Shown here one piece after another: positions 17,182 through 25,847 of a stretch of 64,000 bases of DNA. The position numbers and the translations under genes were made by a program. Under the pieces are notes generated by a model, which was not told the DNA's origin, did not search any database, and worked only from the letters and a program-made list of their open reading frames with translations. Numbering within the stretch: position 1 is the stretch's first letter; every line of letters begins with the position of its first letter. Source of the stretch: Acidimicrobiales bacterium (GTDB lineage Bacteria; Actinomycetota; Acidimicrobiia; Acidimicrobiales; Aldehydirespiratoraceae); assembly GCA_040219515.1 (NCBI GenBank), contig JAVJSI010000013.1:62001-126000 (forward strand), given 5' to 3'.

Positions 17182-17325
17182 GGACGGGTCTCCTGGATGG
17201 GGGGTTCCCGGCCGAATCTACGTGACCGCTCGCGGGGTGTACAGGGATCGCGTCCACCGGCGGCCAGTGACCCGCCCCGGTTGTCGGGTCTCGTCGGGGA
17301 ATCGGGGTGGATCGGTCTCATTCGC

Positions 17326-17331
17326 TACGGT
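17326..17331 (+). promoter_or_regulatory. -10 box of a probable leaderless P450 mRNA
   Basis: TACGGT ends six bases before the GTG start at 17338, and there is no ribosome site in between. TANNNT at this distance puts transcription start at the start codon. The same spacing recurs at 20313, 24071, 24937, 39953 and 54878. Confidence 0.5.
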
Positions 17332-17337
17332 CGGGGC

Positions 17338-18552
17338 GTGAGCGACCTCGTCTTCAACCCGTTCGGCTTCTCGCACCACGACGATCCGTATGCGACCTAC
17401 AAGCGCATGCGCGACGAGGCGCCGCTGTACCGGAACGACGAGCTGGCGTTCTGGGCGCTCACCCGCTTCGAGGATGTCCAGGAGGGGTTCCGCGACACGG
17501 AGCTGTTGTCGTCGGCCGGGGGCATCGCCCTCGAGAACCGTCGCCCGGTCGGCCAGTCGATGGGTTTCGATCAGATGATCGAGTTCGACCCGCCGGAGCA
17601 CACGGTGCTGCGCAAGCTGGTCAGCCGGGTGTTCACCATTCGCACGGTGGCCCGGATGGAGGACGAGATCCGTGCGATCTTCACCGGCTATCTCGACCAG
17701 GTCATCGCGCAGGGGCGCGCCGAGGTCGTCGGCGATCTCACCAGCCCGTATCCGATGGACGTGATCTCGGCCGTGCTCGGGGTGCCGCCGGCCGACCGAG
17801 GCCACCTCCGGGTCAGCAGCGACAAGATCATGATCCGCAACGACGGCGTGATGGAGATCCCGCCGGAGGCGGCCGAGGGCATGTTCGGCCTCGTCGACTA
17901 CTTCATGGCCGACCTGCCGAAACGGAAGGCGGGGGAGGGGTCGGGTCTCATCAGCGATCTGGTCGGCTTCGAGGTCGACGGTCGCCGGCTGACCGACGAG
18001 GAGCTGCTCGGATTCTGTGTGCTCTTCGTGATCGCCGGCCACGAGACCACCACGAAGATGGTGGCCAACGTCCTCGAACTCCTGGACCGTCACCCCGACC
18101 AGAAGGCCGCCGTCGCCGCGGATCTCGATCTCGTGCCCGGTGCGATCGAAGAGGTGCTGCGGTTCCACAACTCGACGCAGTACATGCACCGCACGCTCAC
18201 CCGCGACCACGAGATGTACGGCAAGACCATGAAGGCGGGCGACTCGGTGCTGCTGGTGATCGGGGCGGCGAATCACGACGAGCGGGAGTTCGGTCCCACC
18301 GCCGAGGAGTTCGACATCTTCCGCCGCCCCGAGCGTCATCTCGGGTTCGGGTACGGCGCCCACTTCTGCCTCGGCGCCGCGCTCGCCCGCATGGAGGGCA
18401 AGGTCGCCGTCGAGGAGATCCTGCGCCGGTTGCCCGACTACGAGGTCGACCACGACGCGAAGGTGCGGTTCCATTCGAGCAACGTCACCGGCTGGCGGTC
18501 GCTCCCGATCTCGTTCACGCCTCGTGACCGCCAGCCGGCGACGACGCCATGA
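17338..18552 (+). CDS. Cytochrome P450 (CYP)
   Basis: 404 residues, soluble bacterial class. I-helix oxygen-activation motif AGHETT at 233-238, ExxR E272-R275 (EVLR) and heme loop FGYGAHFCLG with ligand Cys344. It begins with GTG 17338; the frame continues far upstream on paper, but that stretch is the antisense of the ureidopropionase operon. It needs an electron donor; the only ferredoxin here is 26 kb away. It leads a same-strand cluster (aldolase, LLM, acyl-CoA synthetase, acyl-CoA dehydrogenase) that looks like oxidative attack on a lipid- or terpenoid-like substrate followed by CoA-dependent shortening. Confidence 0.93.
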   Translation: MSDLVFNPFGFSHHDDPYATYKRMRDEAPLYRNDELAFWALTRFEDVQEGFRDTELLSSAGGIALENRRPVGQSMGFDQMIEFDPPEHTVLRKLVSRVFTIRTVARMEDEIRAIFTGYLDQVIAQGRAEVVGDLTSPYPMDVISAVLGVPPADRGHLRVSSDKIMIRNDGVMEIPPEAAEGMFGLVDYFMADLPKRKAGEGSGLISDLVGFEVDGRRLTDEELLGFCVLFVIAGHETTTKMVANVLELLDRHPDQKAAVAADLDLVPGAIEEVLRFHNSTQYMHRTLTRDHEMYGKTMKAGDSVLLVIGAANHDEREFGPTAEEFDIFRRPERHLGFGYGAHFCLGAALARMEGKVAVEEILRRLPDYEVDHDAKVRFHSSNVTGWRSLPISFTPRDRQPATTP

Positions 18553-18559
18553 CCGGAGC

Positions 18560-19324
18560 ATGCCCGTGAAACCGACCCCGTCGAACCTGATGCCCGAGCT
18601 CTCGCCGCGGGCCGAGCTGGTGCTCCTGGCCCGTGCGCTGTGGCGTGAGGGGTACAACGACCACTTGGCCGGTCACATCACGATCAACCGCGGCGACGGC
18701 ACGCTCTGGTGCAACCCGTGGTTGCTCCACTGGGAGGAACTGCTCCCCGAGCACATCATCGCGATCGACCTCGAGGGCAACGTCGTCGAGGGATCGACCG
18801 ACGGCCACGACTGGCCGGTGCCGCTCGGTATCCCCCTGCACCTCGCGCTGCACCGCGCTCGTCCCGACGTGCAGGTGGCGGTCCACAGCCATCCGCTCCA
18901 CGCGACGGTCTGGGCCGATGTCGCGACCGTGCCACCCGTGCTCGACCAGTCGTCCGCGCTCGGTGGCGGCGAGTTGGTCGTGGTCGACGAATACGAGGGT
19001 GCCGCCAATGATCCCGACGCAGCCGCTGCGGCGGTGAGGCTGATGGGCGACGCCGACATGGCCCTTCTCGCCGGTCACGGCGTCTTCGTCACCGCGGTGT
19101 CGGTGCGGGCCGCGCATCAGCGCTGCGTGGCGCTCGAGCAGCGGGCTCAGCGGGCCTGGCACGCGCAGGCGATCGCCGCGGGCGGCGATCTGCGATCGCA
19201 CCTCGGCACCGAGGCCGCCGACATGTTCCGGCAGAGCGACGGCGACCGCTTCATCGGCTTCTGGGAGGCGGCCGTGCGGGCAGAGCTTCGGGCCGATCCG
19301 ACCCTCCTCGATGGCGATTCATGA
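18560..19324 (+). CDS. Class II aldolase/adducin-family protein
   Basis: 254 residues from ATG 18560. GTG 18566 is nearly as likely because GGAG at 18554-18557 is better spaced for it; a GTG at 18524 would overlap the P450 by 29 bases. Metal-binding histidines are visible in AVHSHPLHATVWA and LLAGHGVFV, with the NDHLAGHITIN loop near the N-terminus. Family members are Zn-dependent aldolases/epimerases for sugar phosphates, or decarboxylase-like relatives. The usual sugar-phosphate context is missing here, so the substrate is probably a hydroxylated intermediate of the P450 cluster. It ends in an ATGA overlap with the LLM gene. Confidence 0.82.
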   Translation: MPVKPTPSNLMPELSPRAELVLLARALWREGYNDHLAGHITINRGDGTLWCNPWLLHWEELLPEHIIAIDLEGNVVEGSTDGHDWPVPLGIPLHLALHRARPDVQVAVHSHPLHATVWADVATVPPVLDQSSALGGGELVVVDEYEGAANDPDAAAAAVRLMGDADMALLAGHGVFVTAVSVRAAHQRCVALEQRAQRAWHAQAIAAGGDLRSHLGTEAADMFRQSDGDRFIGFWEAAVRAELRADPTLLDGDS

Positions 19325-20292
19325 GCCCCACACTCGGTCTCTACTTCGACTTCCGCAATCCCGAACAGTGGCGGCGTGGCCCGGCGGCCTACTACGCGTG
19401 GCACCTCGAACTCATGGAGGAGGCCGACCGCAAGGGCATCGGGTCGCTCTGGGTCACCGAGCACCACTTCGTGGAGGACGGCTATCTGCCGCAGCCGCTC
19501 ACGACGCTGGCCGCCATCGCCGCCCGTACGCAGCAGTGCCGGTTGGGCACCGGCGTGGTGATCGCACCGTTGCACCATCCGGTGGCCGTCGCCGAGCAGG
19601 CGGCGATCGTCGACATCGTGAGCGGTGGTCGGCTCGAGCTCGGCCTCGGCGCCGGCTATGTCGCGCCCGAGTTCGAGGCGTTCGGCGCCGATCTGGCCGA
19701 GCGCTATCACGCCACCGACCATGCGCTGGCCGAGATCCCCCGGCTGTTCGCCGAGGGCGGCTGCACGCCCGGACCGGTGCAGGATCCACTGCCGGTCTGG
19801 GCCGGCTATCTCGGTCCGGTGGGCGCACGGCGGGCCGGTCGTCTGGGTGTCGGACTGTTGACGTGGAACGCCGACAGTTGGCCGATCTATCGCGACGCGC
19901 TGGCCGAGGCCGGTCATCCCCCCTCGACCGCTCGCATGGGTGGTGTCGTCGACTTCGTGCTGGCCGACGACCCCGAGCAGATGTTCGAGCAGATCCTCCC
20001 GCACCGCACGCATCAGCTGAACAGCTACCGGCAGAACGCGGCGAAGGGATCCGGTCACACCCCACGGATGCTCACCGTCGACGAGGTGCGCGAAGGACGC
20101 GGTTCGGGCGTGATCGGCGCGTTGCAGATCCTCACCGTCGACGAGGCCGCCGCGCGCGTCACCGCGATGTGCGACGGGCTTCCGGTCGAGCACCTCTACC
20201 TGTGGGGGTCCATCGGGGGCATGCCCGAGGAACTCGTCGAACGACAGATGGCCTTGCTGGTCGACGAACTCCAACCGGCGCTGGCGAACTGA
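19321..20292 (+). CDS. LLM-class flavin-dependent monooxygenase
   Basis: 323 residues with the alkanal-monooxygenase pattern: YAWHLELMEEADRKG at 26-40, SLWVTEHHF at 42-50, and SGGRLELGLGAGY at 101-113. Such enzymes use reduced FMN (or F420) to oxygenate or reduce small organic molecules. Start ATG 19321 overlaps the aldolase stop by four bases. Its position between a P450/aldolase pair and an acyl-CoA synthetase suggests a redox step in the same degradation route. Confidence 0.85.
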   Translation: MSPTLGLYFDFRNPEQWRRGPAAYYAWHLELMEEADRKGIGSLWVTEHHFVEDGYLPQPLTTLAAIAARTQQCRLGTGVVIAPLHHPVAVAEQAAIVDIVSGGRLELGLGAGYVAPEFEAFGADLAERYHATDHALAEIPRLFAEGGCTPGPVQDPLPVWAGYLGPVGARRAGRLGVGLLTWNADSWPIYRDALAEAGHPPSTARMGGVVDFVLADDPEQMFEQILPHRTHQLNSYRQNAAKGSGHTPRMLTVDEVREGRGSGVIGALQILTVDEAAARVTAMCDGLPVEHLYLWGSIGGMPEELVERQMALLVDELQPALAN

Positions 20293-20312
20293 CGCGACCG
20301 TGCCGAAGCTCC

Positions 20313-20318
20313 TACCGT
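20313..20318 (+). promoter_or_regulatory. -10 box in front of the acyl-CoA synthetase
   Basis: TACCGT ends six bases before ATG 20325 with no ribosome site between them, so the synthetase probably has its own leaderless transcript within the cluster. Confidence 0.45.
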
Positions 20319-20324
20319 GAGCCG

Positions 20325-21926
20325 ATGGCGATGACCCGGAGCTTCAACCTCGCCGACCTCTTCGAGGGGGCGGCCGAGGCGCTGCCCGACCAGGACGCCG
20401 TGGTCACCGGCGGGGTCGACGAACCGGTGCGGCGTTGCAGCTACGCAGAACTCGATCGCCGGGCCAACCAGGTCGCCCACGTGCTGCACGGCATGGGGAT
20501 CGGCACCGGCGATCACGTCGCCGTGCACGCCACGAACTGCATGGAGTTCATGGAGATCACGCTCGGGATCTTCAAGCTCCGGGCGGTACCGATCAACGCG
20601 AACTTCCGGTACACGGCCGACGAGCTCGCGTATGTCTTCGACGATGCCGAGGTCACTGCCGTGTTCACCCAGTCCGGTGTCCGCGACGAGGCTGTCGCCG
20701 CGGCCGGGAACCGGCCGTTGATCACGATCGGCGACGACTACGAGGCCGCGCTGGAAGGGGCGCCCTTCACGCCCGTCGACGTCGGAGCCCGGTCCTCAGA
20801 TGATCGCTACCTGCTCTACACGGGCGGCACCACCGGCATGCCGAAGGGTGTCGTGTGGCGCCACGAGGATGTGTTCTTCGGTGCGCTCGGCGGCACCGGT
20901 GCGCCGAGGCAGGGACTGGCGAAGCTGGCGTCGCCCGACGACATCGGCGCCTTCGTCACCCAGGGCACCGGCATCACCCGACGACTGCCCTTGTGCCCAC
21001 TCATCCACGGTGGTGCCCAGTGGATCGCGCTCACCGCGTTGCTCACCGGCGGCACCTGCCTGCTGACCGTCGATGCCTCACTCGATGCGGCATCGGCGCT
21101 GCGGCTGGCCGCCGACGAGCGGGCCGAGTTCCTGATGATCATCGGCGATGCGGTCGCTCGCCCCTTGGCCGCCGAGCTGCGGCTCAATCACCAGCTCTAC
21201 GATCTGGCGGACCTGCGCCTGGTGTCGTCGTCGGGTGCCATCCTGTCGCCGGCGGTGAAGGCCGAGCTCGAGGAGTACATGCCGGCGACGAAGGTGATCG
21301 ACCGGTTCGGTGCGTCGGAGACCGGCGGGCAGGGGCGGATCGTGCGCGCGCCCGACGGGCGCGGCCCGCTGCGGCTGCTGGCCGACGAGCACACCACCGT
21401 GATCGGTGATGACGGTCGTCCTCTCGAACCCGGTTCGGGGGAGCGGGGGCGGCTGGCTCGGCGCGGTTGGATCCCGCTCGGCTACTGGAACGACGACGAG
21501 AAGACGGCGGCCACCTTCCCGACGATCGACGGGGTCCGCTACTCGGTGCCCGGCGACCTCGCGACGATCGAGGCCGACGGCGCCATCTCGGTCTTCGGGC
21601 GCGGCTCGATGGTGATCAACACCGGCGGCGAGAAGGTGTTCCCCGAGGAGGTCGAGGCCGCCGTGAAGGGGCATCCGGCGGTGTTCGACGCCCTCGTGGT
21701 GGGCGTGCCCGACGAACGTTTCGGTTCCCGGGTCGCCGCGGTGGTCAGCCTGGTCGACAGCGCCCGGGCTCCATCGGTGGAGGATCTGGCGGATCACTGC
21801 CGCAGCATCATCGCCGGCTACAAGGTGCCGCGTGCGTTGGTGGTGGTCGAGCAGGTCCGCCGCAAGGTCACCGGCAAGGGCGACTACGCATGGGCGAAGG
21901 ACGTTGCCTCCGAGGAGCATGGCTGA
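20325..21926 (+). CDS. Acyl-CoA synthetase (AMP-forming, FadD type)
   Basis: 533 residues of the ANL superfamily. The P-loop YTGGTTGMPKG is at 165-175, the adenylation motif FGASETGG lies near 325, and the C-terminal hinge and catalytic lysine region is in RKVTGKGDYAWAK at the end. It activates a carboxylic acid to its CoA thioester through an acyl-AMP. The VVWRHEDVFFG segment after the P-loop is what I associate with actinobacterial FadDs acting on steroid or terpenoid side chains; that is recognition from memory. ATG 20325 is preferred over an upstream open frame lying inside the LLM gene. It overlaps the dehydrogenase start by one base. Confidence 0.9.
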   Translation: MAMTRSFNLADLFEGAAEALPDQDAVVTGGVDEPVRRCSYAELDRRANQVAHVLHGMGIGTGDHVAVHATNCMEFMEITLGIFKLRAVPINANFRYTADELAYVFDDAEVTAVFTQSGVRDEAVAAAGNRPLITIGDDYEAALEGAPFTPVDVGARSSDDRYLLYTGGTTGMPKGVVWRHEDVFFGALGGTGAPRQGLAKLASPDDIGAFVTQGTGITRRLPLCPLIHGGAQWIALTALLTGGTCLLTVDASLDAASALRLAADERAEFLMIIGDAVARPLAAELRLNHQLYDLADLRLVSSSGAILSPAVKAELEEYMPATKVIDRFGASETGGQGRIVRAPDGRGPLRLLADEHTTVIGDDGRPLEPGSGERGRLARRGWIPLGYWNDDEKTAATFPTIDGVRYSVPGDLATIEADGAISVFGRGSMVINTGGEKVFPEEVEAAVKGHPAVFDALVVGVPDERFGSRVAAVVSLVDSARAPSVEDLADHCRSIIAGYKVPRALVVVEQVRRKVTGKGDYAWAKDVASEEHG

Positions 21927-24046
21927 TGTCGATCGGGATCACTGCGGATCATGCGGCGCTGGCCGACACCGCCCGCCGCTGGGCGGCTGCGAACGTCGGC
22001 GACGTCGGTCGTCGCGTCGGGCTGGAGGAGGGGGGCGCGCCGGTCCCCGACTTCTGGGCCGAGATGGTCGCAATGGGCTGGCCGGTGCTGCACGCCGCCG
22101 AGGAGCACGGTGGTCAGGGGTTCACCCTCGCCGACCTGGCCGTGGTGCTCGAGGAGACCGGGCGGGCGGGAATGCCGGGTCCGCTGTTGGCCACGGCGAT
22201 CGCAGTGGCGGTCCTGAACGAGGCCGAGTCGCCCACCGGCGGTGCCGACGTGGCGGCGGAATGGATCCCCCGTATCGCGGCGGGCGCCACCGCGGCCGTG
22301 GCGTTCGCGGGGACCGATGACGGTCGCGTGTTCCGCAACGTGCTCGGCGCCGAGGGCGCGGCCGTGGTGATCGTGCCGACGGGCGAGGGATGGCGAGCGG
22401 TCGCCGCCGATTCGTGCGAGTGCGGTCCGACCCGGGGTGTCGACGTCGTGCGGGGCGTCGCCGACGTGACGGTCGCCGCGGACGCGGGCGACCGGTTCAC
22501 GCTGCCGCCCGGACGGGCCGTCGACCTGGCGACGGCGCTGGCGTGCAGCGAGGCGGTCGGGCTGGCCGCATGGTGCGTCGACACCGCGGCCGAGTACGCC
22601 CGCGATCGGGTGCAGTTCGGCCGTGCGATCGGCCAGTTCCAGGGCGTCAAGCATCGGTGCGCCGACATGCTCGCCGCGCTCGAGTTGGCCCGGGCGGCGG
22701 CCTGGGATGCCGTGCGCGGCGGCCCCGCCGACGAGCAGCGGCTCGCCATCGCCTGTGCGGGGAGCATCGTGCCCGATGCCGTCGTGGGCGTCGCCAAGGA
22801 CTGCGTGCAGGTACTGGGTGGCATCGGGTTCACGTGGGAGCACGACGCCCACCTCTTCCTCCGTCGGGCCCTGGCGACCCGAGCGCTCCTTCCGAAGGCG
22901 ACGTCGCGAGCCGTCCAGGTGCGACAACTGGTCGCGCTCGGCGTCGAGCGGTCGTTGCCGATGGAACTGCCCGACGAGGCCGAGTCGATCCGTCCCGGGG
23001 TACGGGCATGGCTCGACGCACTGATTGCGTCGCCCAAGGACACGTGGAACCGCCGGATCGCCGACGCGGGCTACCTGGCGCCGCATTGGCCGGTGCCGTG
23101 GGGCCGCGGCGCGACCGCCGTCGAACAGGTGGTGATCGACCAGGAGTTTCGCGCCGCCGGGGTTCGCCGTCCCCATCTCCAGGTGGCCGCCTGGGTACTC
23201 CCCACGCTGCTGGCCCACGGGACCGACGCGCAGCAGGAACGTTGGGTCGGGCCGTCGTTGCGCCAGGAGATCATGTGGTGTCAGCTCTTCTCCGAGCCCG
23301 AGGCGGGGTCGGACCTGGCCTCGTTGCGGATGACGGCCGTGCGCGACGGCGACGGTTGGCGACTGACCGGTCAGAAGGTGTGGACCTCGATGGCCCACTC
23401 GGCCGACTGGGGCATCTGTCTCGCCCGGACGTCGCCCGACCGGCCGCGCCACGACGGCATCACCTGCTTCTTCGTGGACATGACGAGCGAGGGCATCGAG
23501 GTGCGCCCGCTGCGGGAGATCAACGGCGACGCGTGGTTCAACGAAGTGTTCTTCGACGATGTGTTCGTACCCGACGACTGTGTGATCGGCGCGGTGGACG
23601 ACGGCTGGCGGGCCGGTCGGACGACCCTGGCCAACGAACGGGTCTCGATGGGGTCCGGCGCGTCGATCGGCGCCGGCGTGCTGGCGCTGGCCGGTCTGTT
23701 GGGCGACCACTCGTCGCCACACGAGGAGGCAATGGTCGGGCGGCTGCTGGCGAGAGAGTCGGCGCTCGGCGCACTGCGGAGCCGGATGACGATCCGTGCG
23801 CTCGTCGGGGCCGACGCCGGCCCCGAAGCCAGTGTGGTCAAGCTGATCGGGGTGATCCACGACCAGGACGTGCAGGAAGCCGGCGTCGAGTTGTTCGGGG
23901 CCGATGCGGCCGCCGCGTCGGGTGACGCGTCGGGATGGGTGGCCTCGTTCCTGTGGAACCGAAGTCTGACCATCGCCGGGGGCACCAGCGAGGTGCAGCG
24001 CAACGTGATCGGCGAACGGCTCCTCGGTCTGCCCCGCGATCCCTGA
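21926..24046 (+). CDS. Fused double-domain acyl-CoA dehydrogenase (FadE34-like)
   Basis: 706 residues, twice the normal length. An N-terminal ACAD domain (about 1-340) ends in the GGIGFTWEHDAHLFLRRA motif, and a C-terminal ACAD domain (about 355-706) carries EPEAGSDLASL near 450, GQKVWTSMAHSADWG near 480 and the FAD-side TIAGGTSEVQRNVIGER at the end. Mycobacterial FadE34, a fused alpha-beta dehydrogenase for steroid side-chain CoA esters, has the same length and order. The expected reaction is alpha,beta-desaturation of a bulky acyl-CoA. It starts on the stop of the FadD gene and is probably co-translated with it. The separate pair at 55823-58107 is the unfused counterpart. Confidence 0.92.
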   Translation: MSIGITADHAALADTARRWAAANVGDVGRRVGLEEGGAPVPDFWAEMVAMGWPVLHAAEEHGGQGFTLADLAVVLEETGRAGMPGPLLATAIAVAVLNEAESPTGGADVAAEWIPRIAAGATAAVAFAGTDDGRVFRNVLGAEGAAVVIVPTGEGWRAVAADSCECGPTRGVDVVRGVADVTVAADAGDRFTLPPGRAVDLATALACSEAVGLAAWCVDTAAEYARDRVQFGRAIGQFQGVKHRCADMLAALELARAAAWDAVRGGPADEQRLAIACAGSIVPDAVVGVAKDCVQVLGGIGFTWEHDAHLFLRRALATRALLPKATSRAVQVRQLVALGVERSLPMELPDEAESIRPGVRAWLDALIASPKDTWNRRIADAGYLAPHWPVPWGRGATAVEQVVIDQEFRAAGVRRPHLQVAAWVLPTLLAHGTDAQQERWVGPSLRQEIMWCQLFSEPEAGSDLASLRMTAVRDGDGWRLTGQKVWTSMAHSADWGICLARTSPDRPRHDGITCFFVDMTSEGIEVRPLREINGDAWFNEVFFDDVFVPDDCVIGAVDDGWRAGRTTLANERVSMGSGASIGAGVLALAGLLGDHSSPHEEAMVGRLLARESALGALRSRMTIRALVGADAGPEASVVKLIGVIHDQDVQEAGVELFGADAAAASGDASGWVASFLWNRSLTIAGGTSEVQRNVIGERLLGLPRDP

Positions 24047-24070
24047 TCCCGTCGACACCTTGGGCATCGG

Positions 24071-24076
24071 TAGGGT
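24071..24076 (+). promoter_or_regulatory. -10 box before first YC-CGI lipoprotein
   Basis: TAGGGT ends seven bases before ATG 24084 with no ribosome site between, consistent with a leaderless mRNA. It supports ATG 24084 over the in-frame TTG at 24060. Confidence 0.5.
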
Positions 24077-24083
24077 GCCGCGC

Positions 24084-24908
24084 ATGCTTCCCCGACTGGC
24101 CGGTCTACTCGTGGTCGTGCTGCTGGCGTCGGCCTGCGGCGGATCCGACGATCAGCCCGCCGACGCACCGTCCGTTGCGGACCCGACCATGTCCTCGGCG
24201 GCGGCGTCGATCATCGCCGATCTGGACTACTGCGAGGTGGCCGTGGCGGAGAACTCCCGGGCCGGTGCATTCGACGTCGCCACCGCGAGCCCGCAGGAGA
24301 CCGCAGAGTTCTACCGGTCCATGACCGCACTCGCCGATCGGGCCGACGTGGTCGCACCCGAGACGATCGTGGACGACCTCGCCGTGCAGCGCCGCGCGCT
24401 CGCCGCCACCGTGGCAGCGCTCGAGGCGGTCGACTGGAATCTCGCCGACGTGGGCGTCGAGCTCGCCCTCATCTACGAGGACCCGGAGTATCTCGATGCC
24501 GACGCCCGGCTCGAGGAACACGCGGCAACCGAGTGCGGTATCGGTGCCGCCGATGCCGTGCCGGCGCGGTTCGAGGCCTATTGCGCGGTCGCCACCGAGG
24601 TCGCCGGACGCAGTGAGGTGTCGACCGGGGCGTCGCCCGACGAGGCCCGGACGCACTACGAGACGCTGGTCGCCGATCTGGATCGTCTCGAGGCATCGGC
24701 CCCCGAGGAGATCGTCGACTCGGTCGTCCTCGTGGCCGACCGTTTCGACGAGGTCGCCCGCCTGCTCGAACGCGCCGCGTGGGACCTCGGAACCGGGCTC
24801 GCATCGGTCGAGGCATGGGCCGCGGATCCGGCGGTCTCCGACCCGATGAACGAGGCGATCGCGGTGATCGAGACGTTCGACACCGACGTGTGTGGCCTGG
24901 CCTCCTGA
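24084..24908 (+). CDS. Unknown lipoprotein with two repeated domains
   Basis: 274 residues. Signal segment 4-16 and lipobox LASAC with Cys18 predict a membrane-anchored extracytoplasmic lipoprotein. The mature part contains two copies of one helical domain: each begins with an Asp/Ala-Tyr-Cys (DYCEVAVAE near 46, AYCAVATE near 170) and ends with Cys-Gly-Ile/Leu (TECGI near 155, DVCGL at the C-terminus), so each could be closed by a disulfide. The same domain occurs once in the next gene. No known family or function is recognised. It follows the FadE gene on the same strand but probably has its own promoter. Confidence 0.8.
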   Translation: MLPRLAGLLVVVLLASACGGSDDQPADAPSVADPTMSSAAASIIADLDYCEVAVAENSRAGAFDVATASPQETAEFYRSMTALADRADVVAPETIVDDLAVQRRALAATVAALEAVDWNLADVGVELALIYEDPEYLDADARLEEHAATECGIGAADAVPARFEAYCAVATEVAGRSEVSTGASPDEARTHYETLVADLDRLEASAPEEIVDSVVLVADRFDEVARLLERAAWDLGTGLASVEAWAADPAVSDPMNEAIAVIETFDTDVCGLAS

Positions 24909-24936
24909 GTGACCACGTCGTGGGCATGACCAGGTG

Positions 24937-24942
24937 TACCGT
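24937..24942 (+). promoter_or_regulatory. -10 box before second YC-CGI lipoprotein
   Basis: TACCGT ends eight bases before ATG 24951, without a ribosome site between; probably another leaderless start. Confidence 0.45.
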
Positions 24943-24950
24943 TGTCGGTC

Positions 24951-25847
24951 ATGAGTGAACTCCACACCTCCCGCCGACTGCGGATCTTCCCGCTTCTCGC
25001 CATCCTCCTCGCTGTCTCACTGGTCGCCGCCGCATGTGGTGACGACGGTGATTCGGCCGACCCCGACACCACGGTCCCCGCCGACGAGGGCACGGAAACC
25101 GATGCCGATGACGCGGACACCACCGATGACACCGCCGGCGACGACGACACGGGCGACGACAGCGGCGAGATGTCGGGCGACGCCGACTCGACCTACTGCG
25201 AGCTGAGCACGGCCCAGAACGCCATCGACGCCGAGTTCAACCCCTTCGACGTCGACGCAGCCGGCATGGAGGCCTACTTCGTCGACAACCGCGACCGTCT
25301 GGCCGAGGCCGTGGACGTGGCGCCGTCCGAGATCCGCGACGACCTCCAGGCGATCCTCACCGCCTTCGACGAGCAGTTCATTCCCACCCTCGCCGCGGCC
25401 GACTGGGACTTCTTCGCGGTCAGCGACGAGTTGGAGGCGATCTCGGAGAACGCCGCGCTCGACGAGGCACAGATGCGACTCGAGGCCTACGACGCCGATG
25501 TCTGCGGTATCGGGGGCGGCGTCTTCGACGGCGTCGACGAGACCGGCGCCGGCGCCGCCGACGACGCGCTCGAGGACGCCCTGGGCGAGTTCCTCGGTAC
25601 CCCGGAAGGTCTAGAGACAGTCCTCGAATCCGAGTTCGGGCGCGACGCGTTCATCGCCGGGATGACGGCCGACGGTCGTCTGACCACGGAACAAGCCGAG
25701 TGCATGCTCACCGCTCTCGACATCGACATGCTCCTGGCCTTCGGCGCGCTCGTTCAGCAGGGCGCCGACGCAACGTCGAGTGACGACCTCGCCGCGTTGG
25801 GCTCTGCCCTCGACGGCTGTGGCATCAGCGCCGATCAGTTCAGCTGA
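24951..25847 (+). CDS. Unknown acidic lipoprotein with YC-CGI domain
   Basis: 298 residues from ATG 24951. Signal segment about 12-28, lipobox VAAAC with Cys29, then an Asp/Thr-rich linker of about 45 residues. The mature protein has one helical domain running from TYCELSTAQN near 82 to DVCGIGGG near 187, homologous to the two domains of the preceding gene. A second small domain (about 205-298) contains LTTEQAECMLTALD and ends in LDGCGI, so a second Cys pair is possible. Function unknown; a cell-surface or binding role is only a guess. Its stop overlaps the convergent LLM stop by eight bases. Confidence 0.78.
   Translation: MSELHTSRRLRIFPLLAILLAVSLVAAACGDDGDSADPDTTVPADEGTETDADDADTTDDTAGDDDTGDDSGEMSGDADSTYCELSTAQNAIDAEFNPFDVDAAGMEAYFVDNRDRLAEAVDVAPSEIRDDLQAILTAFDEQFIPTLAAADWDFFAVSDELEAISENAALDEAQMRLEAYDADVCGIGGGVFDGVDETGAGAADDALEDALGEFLGTPEGLETVLESEFGRDAFIAGMTADGRLTTEQAECMLTALDIDMLLAFGALVQQGADATSSDDLAALGSALDGCGISADQFS

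Noticed and set aside
15238-17337. An N-terminal extension of about 700 codons of the P450 at 17338
   Set aside because: The P450 domain begins normally at GTG 17338 with a -10 box in front; the extension is antisense to the aminotransferase and ureidopropionase genes.
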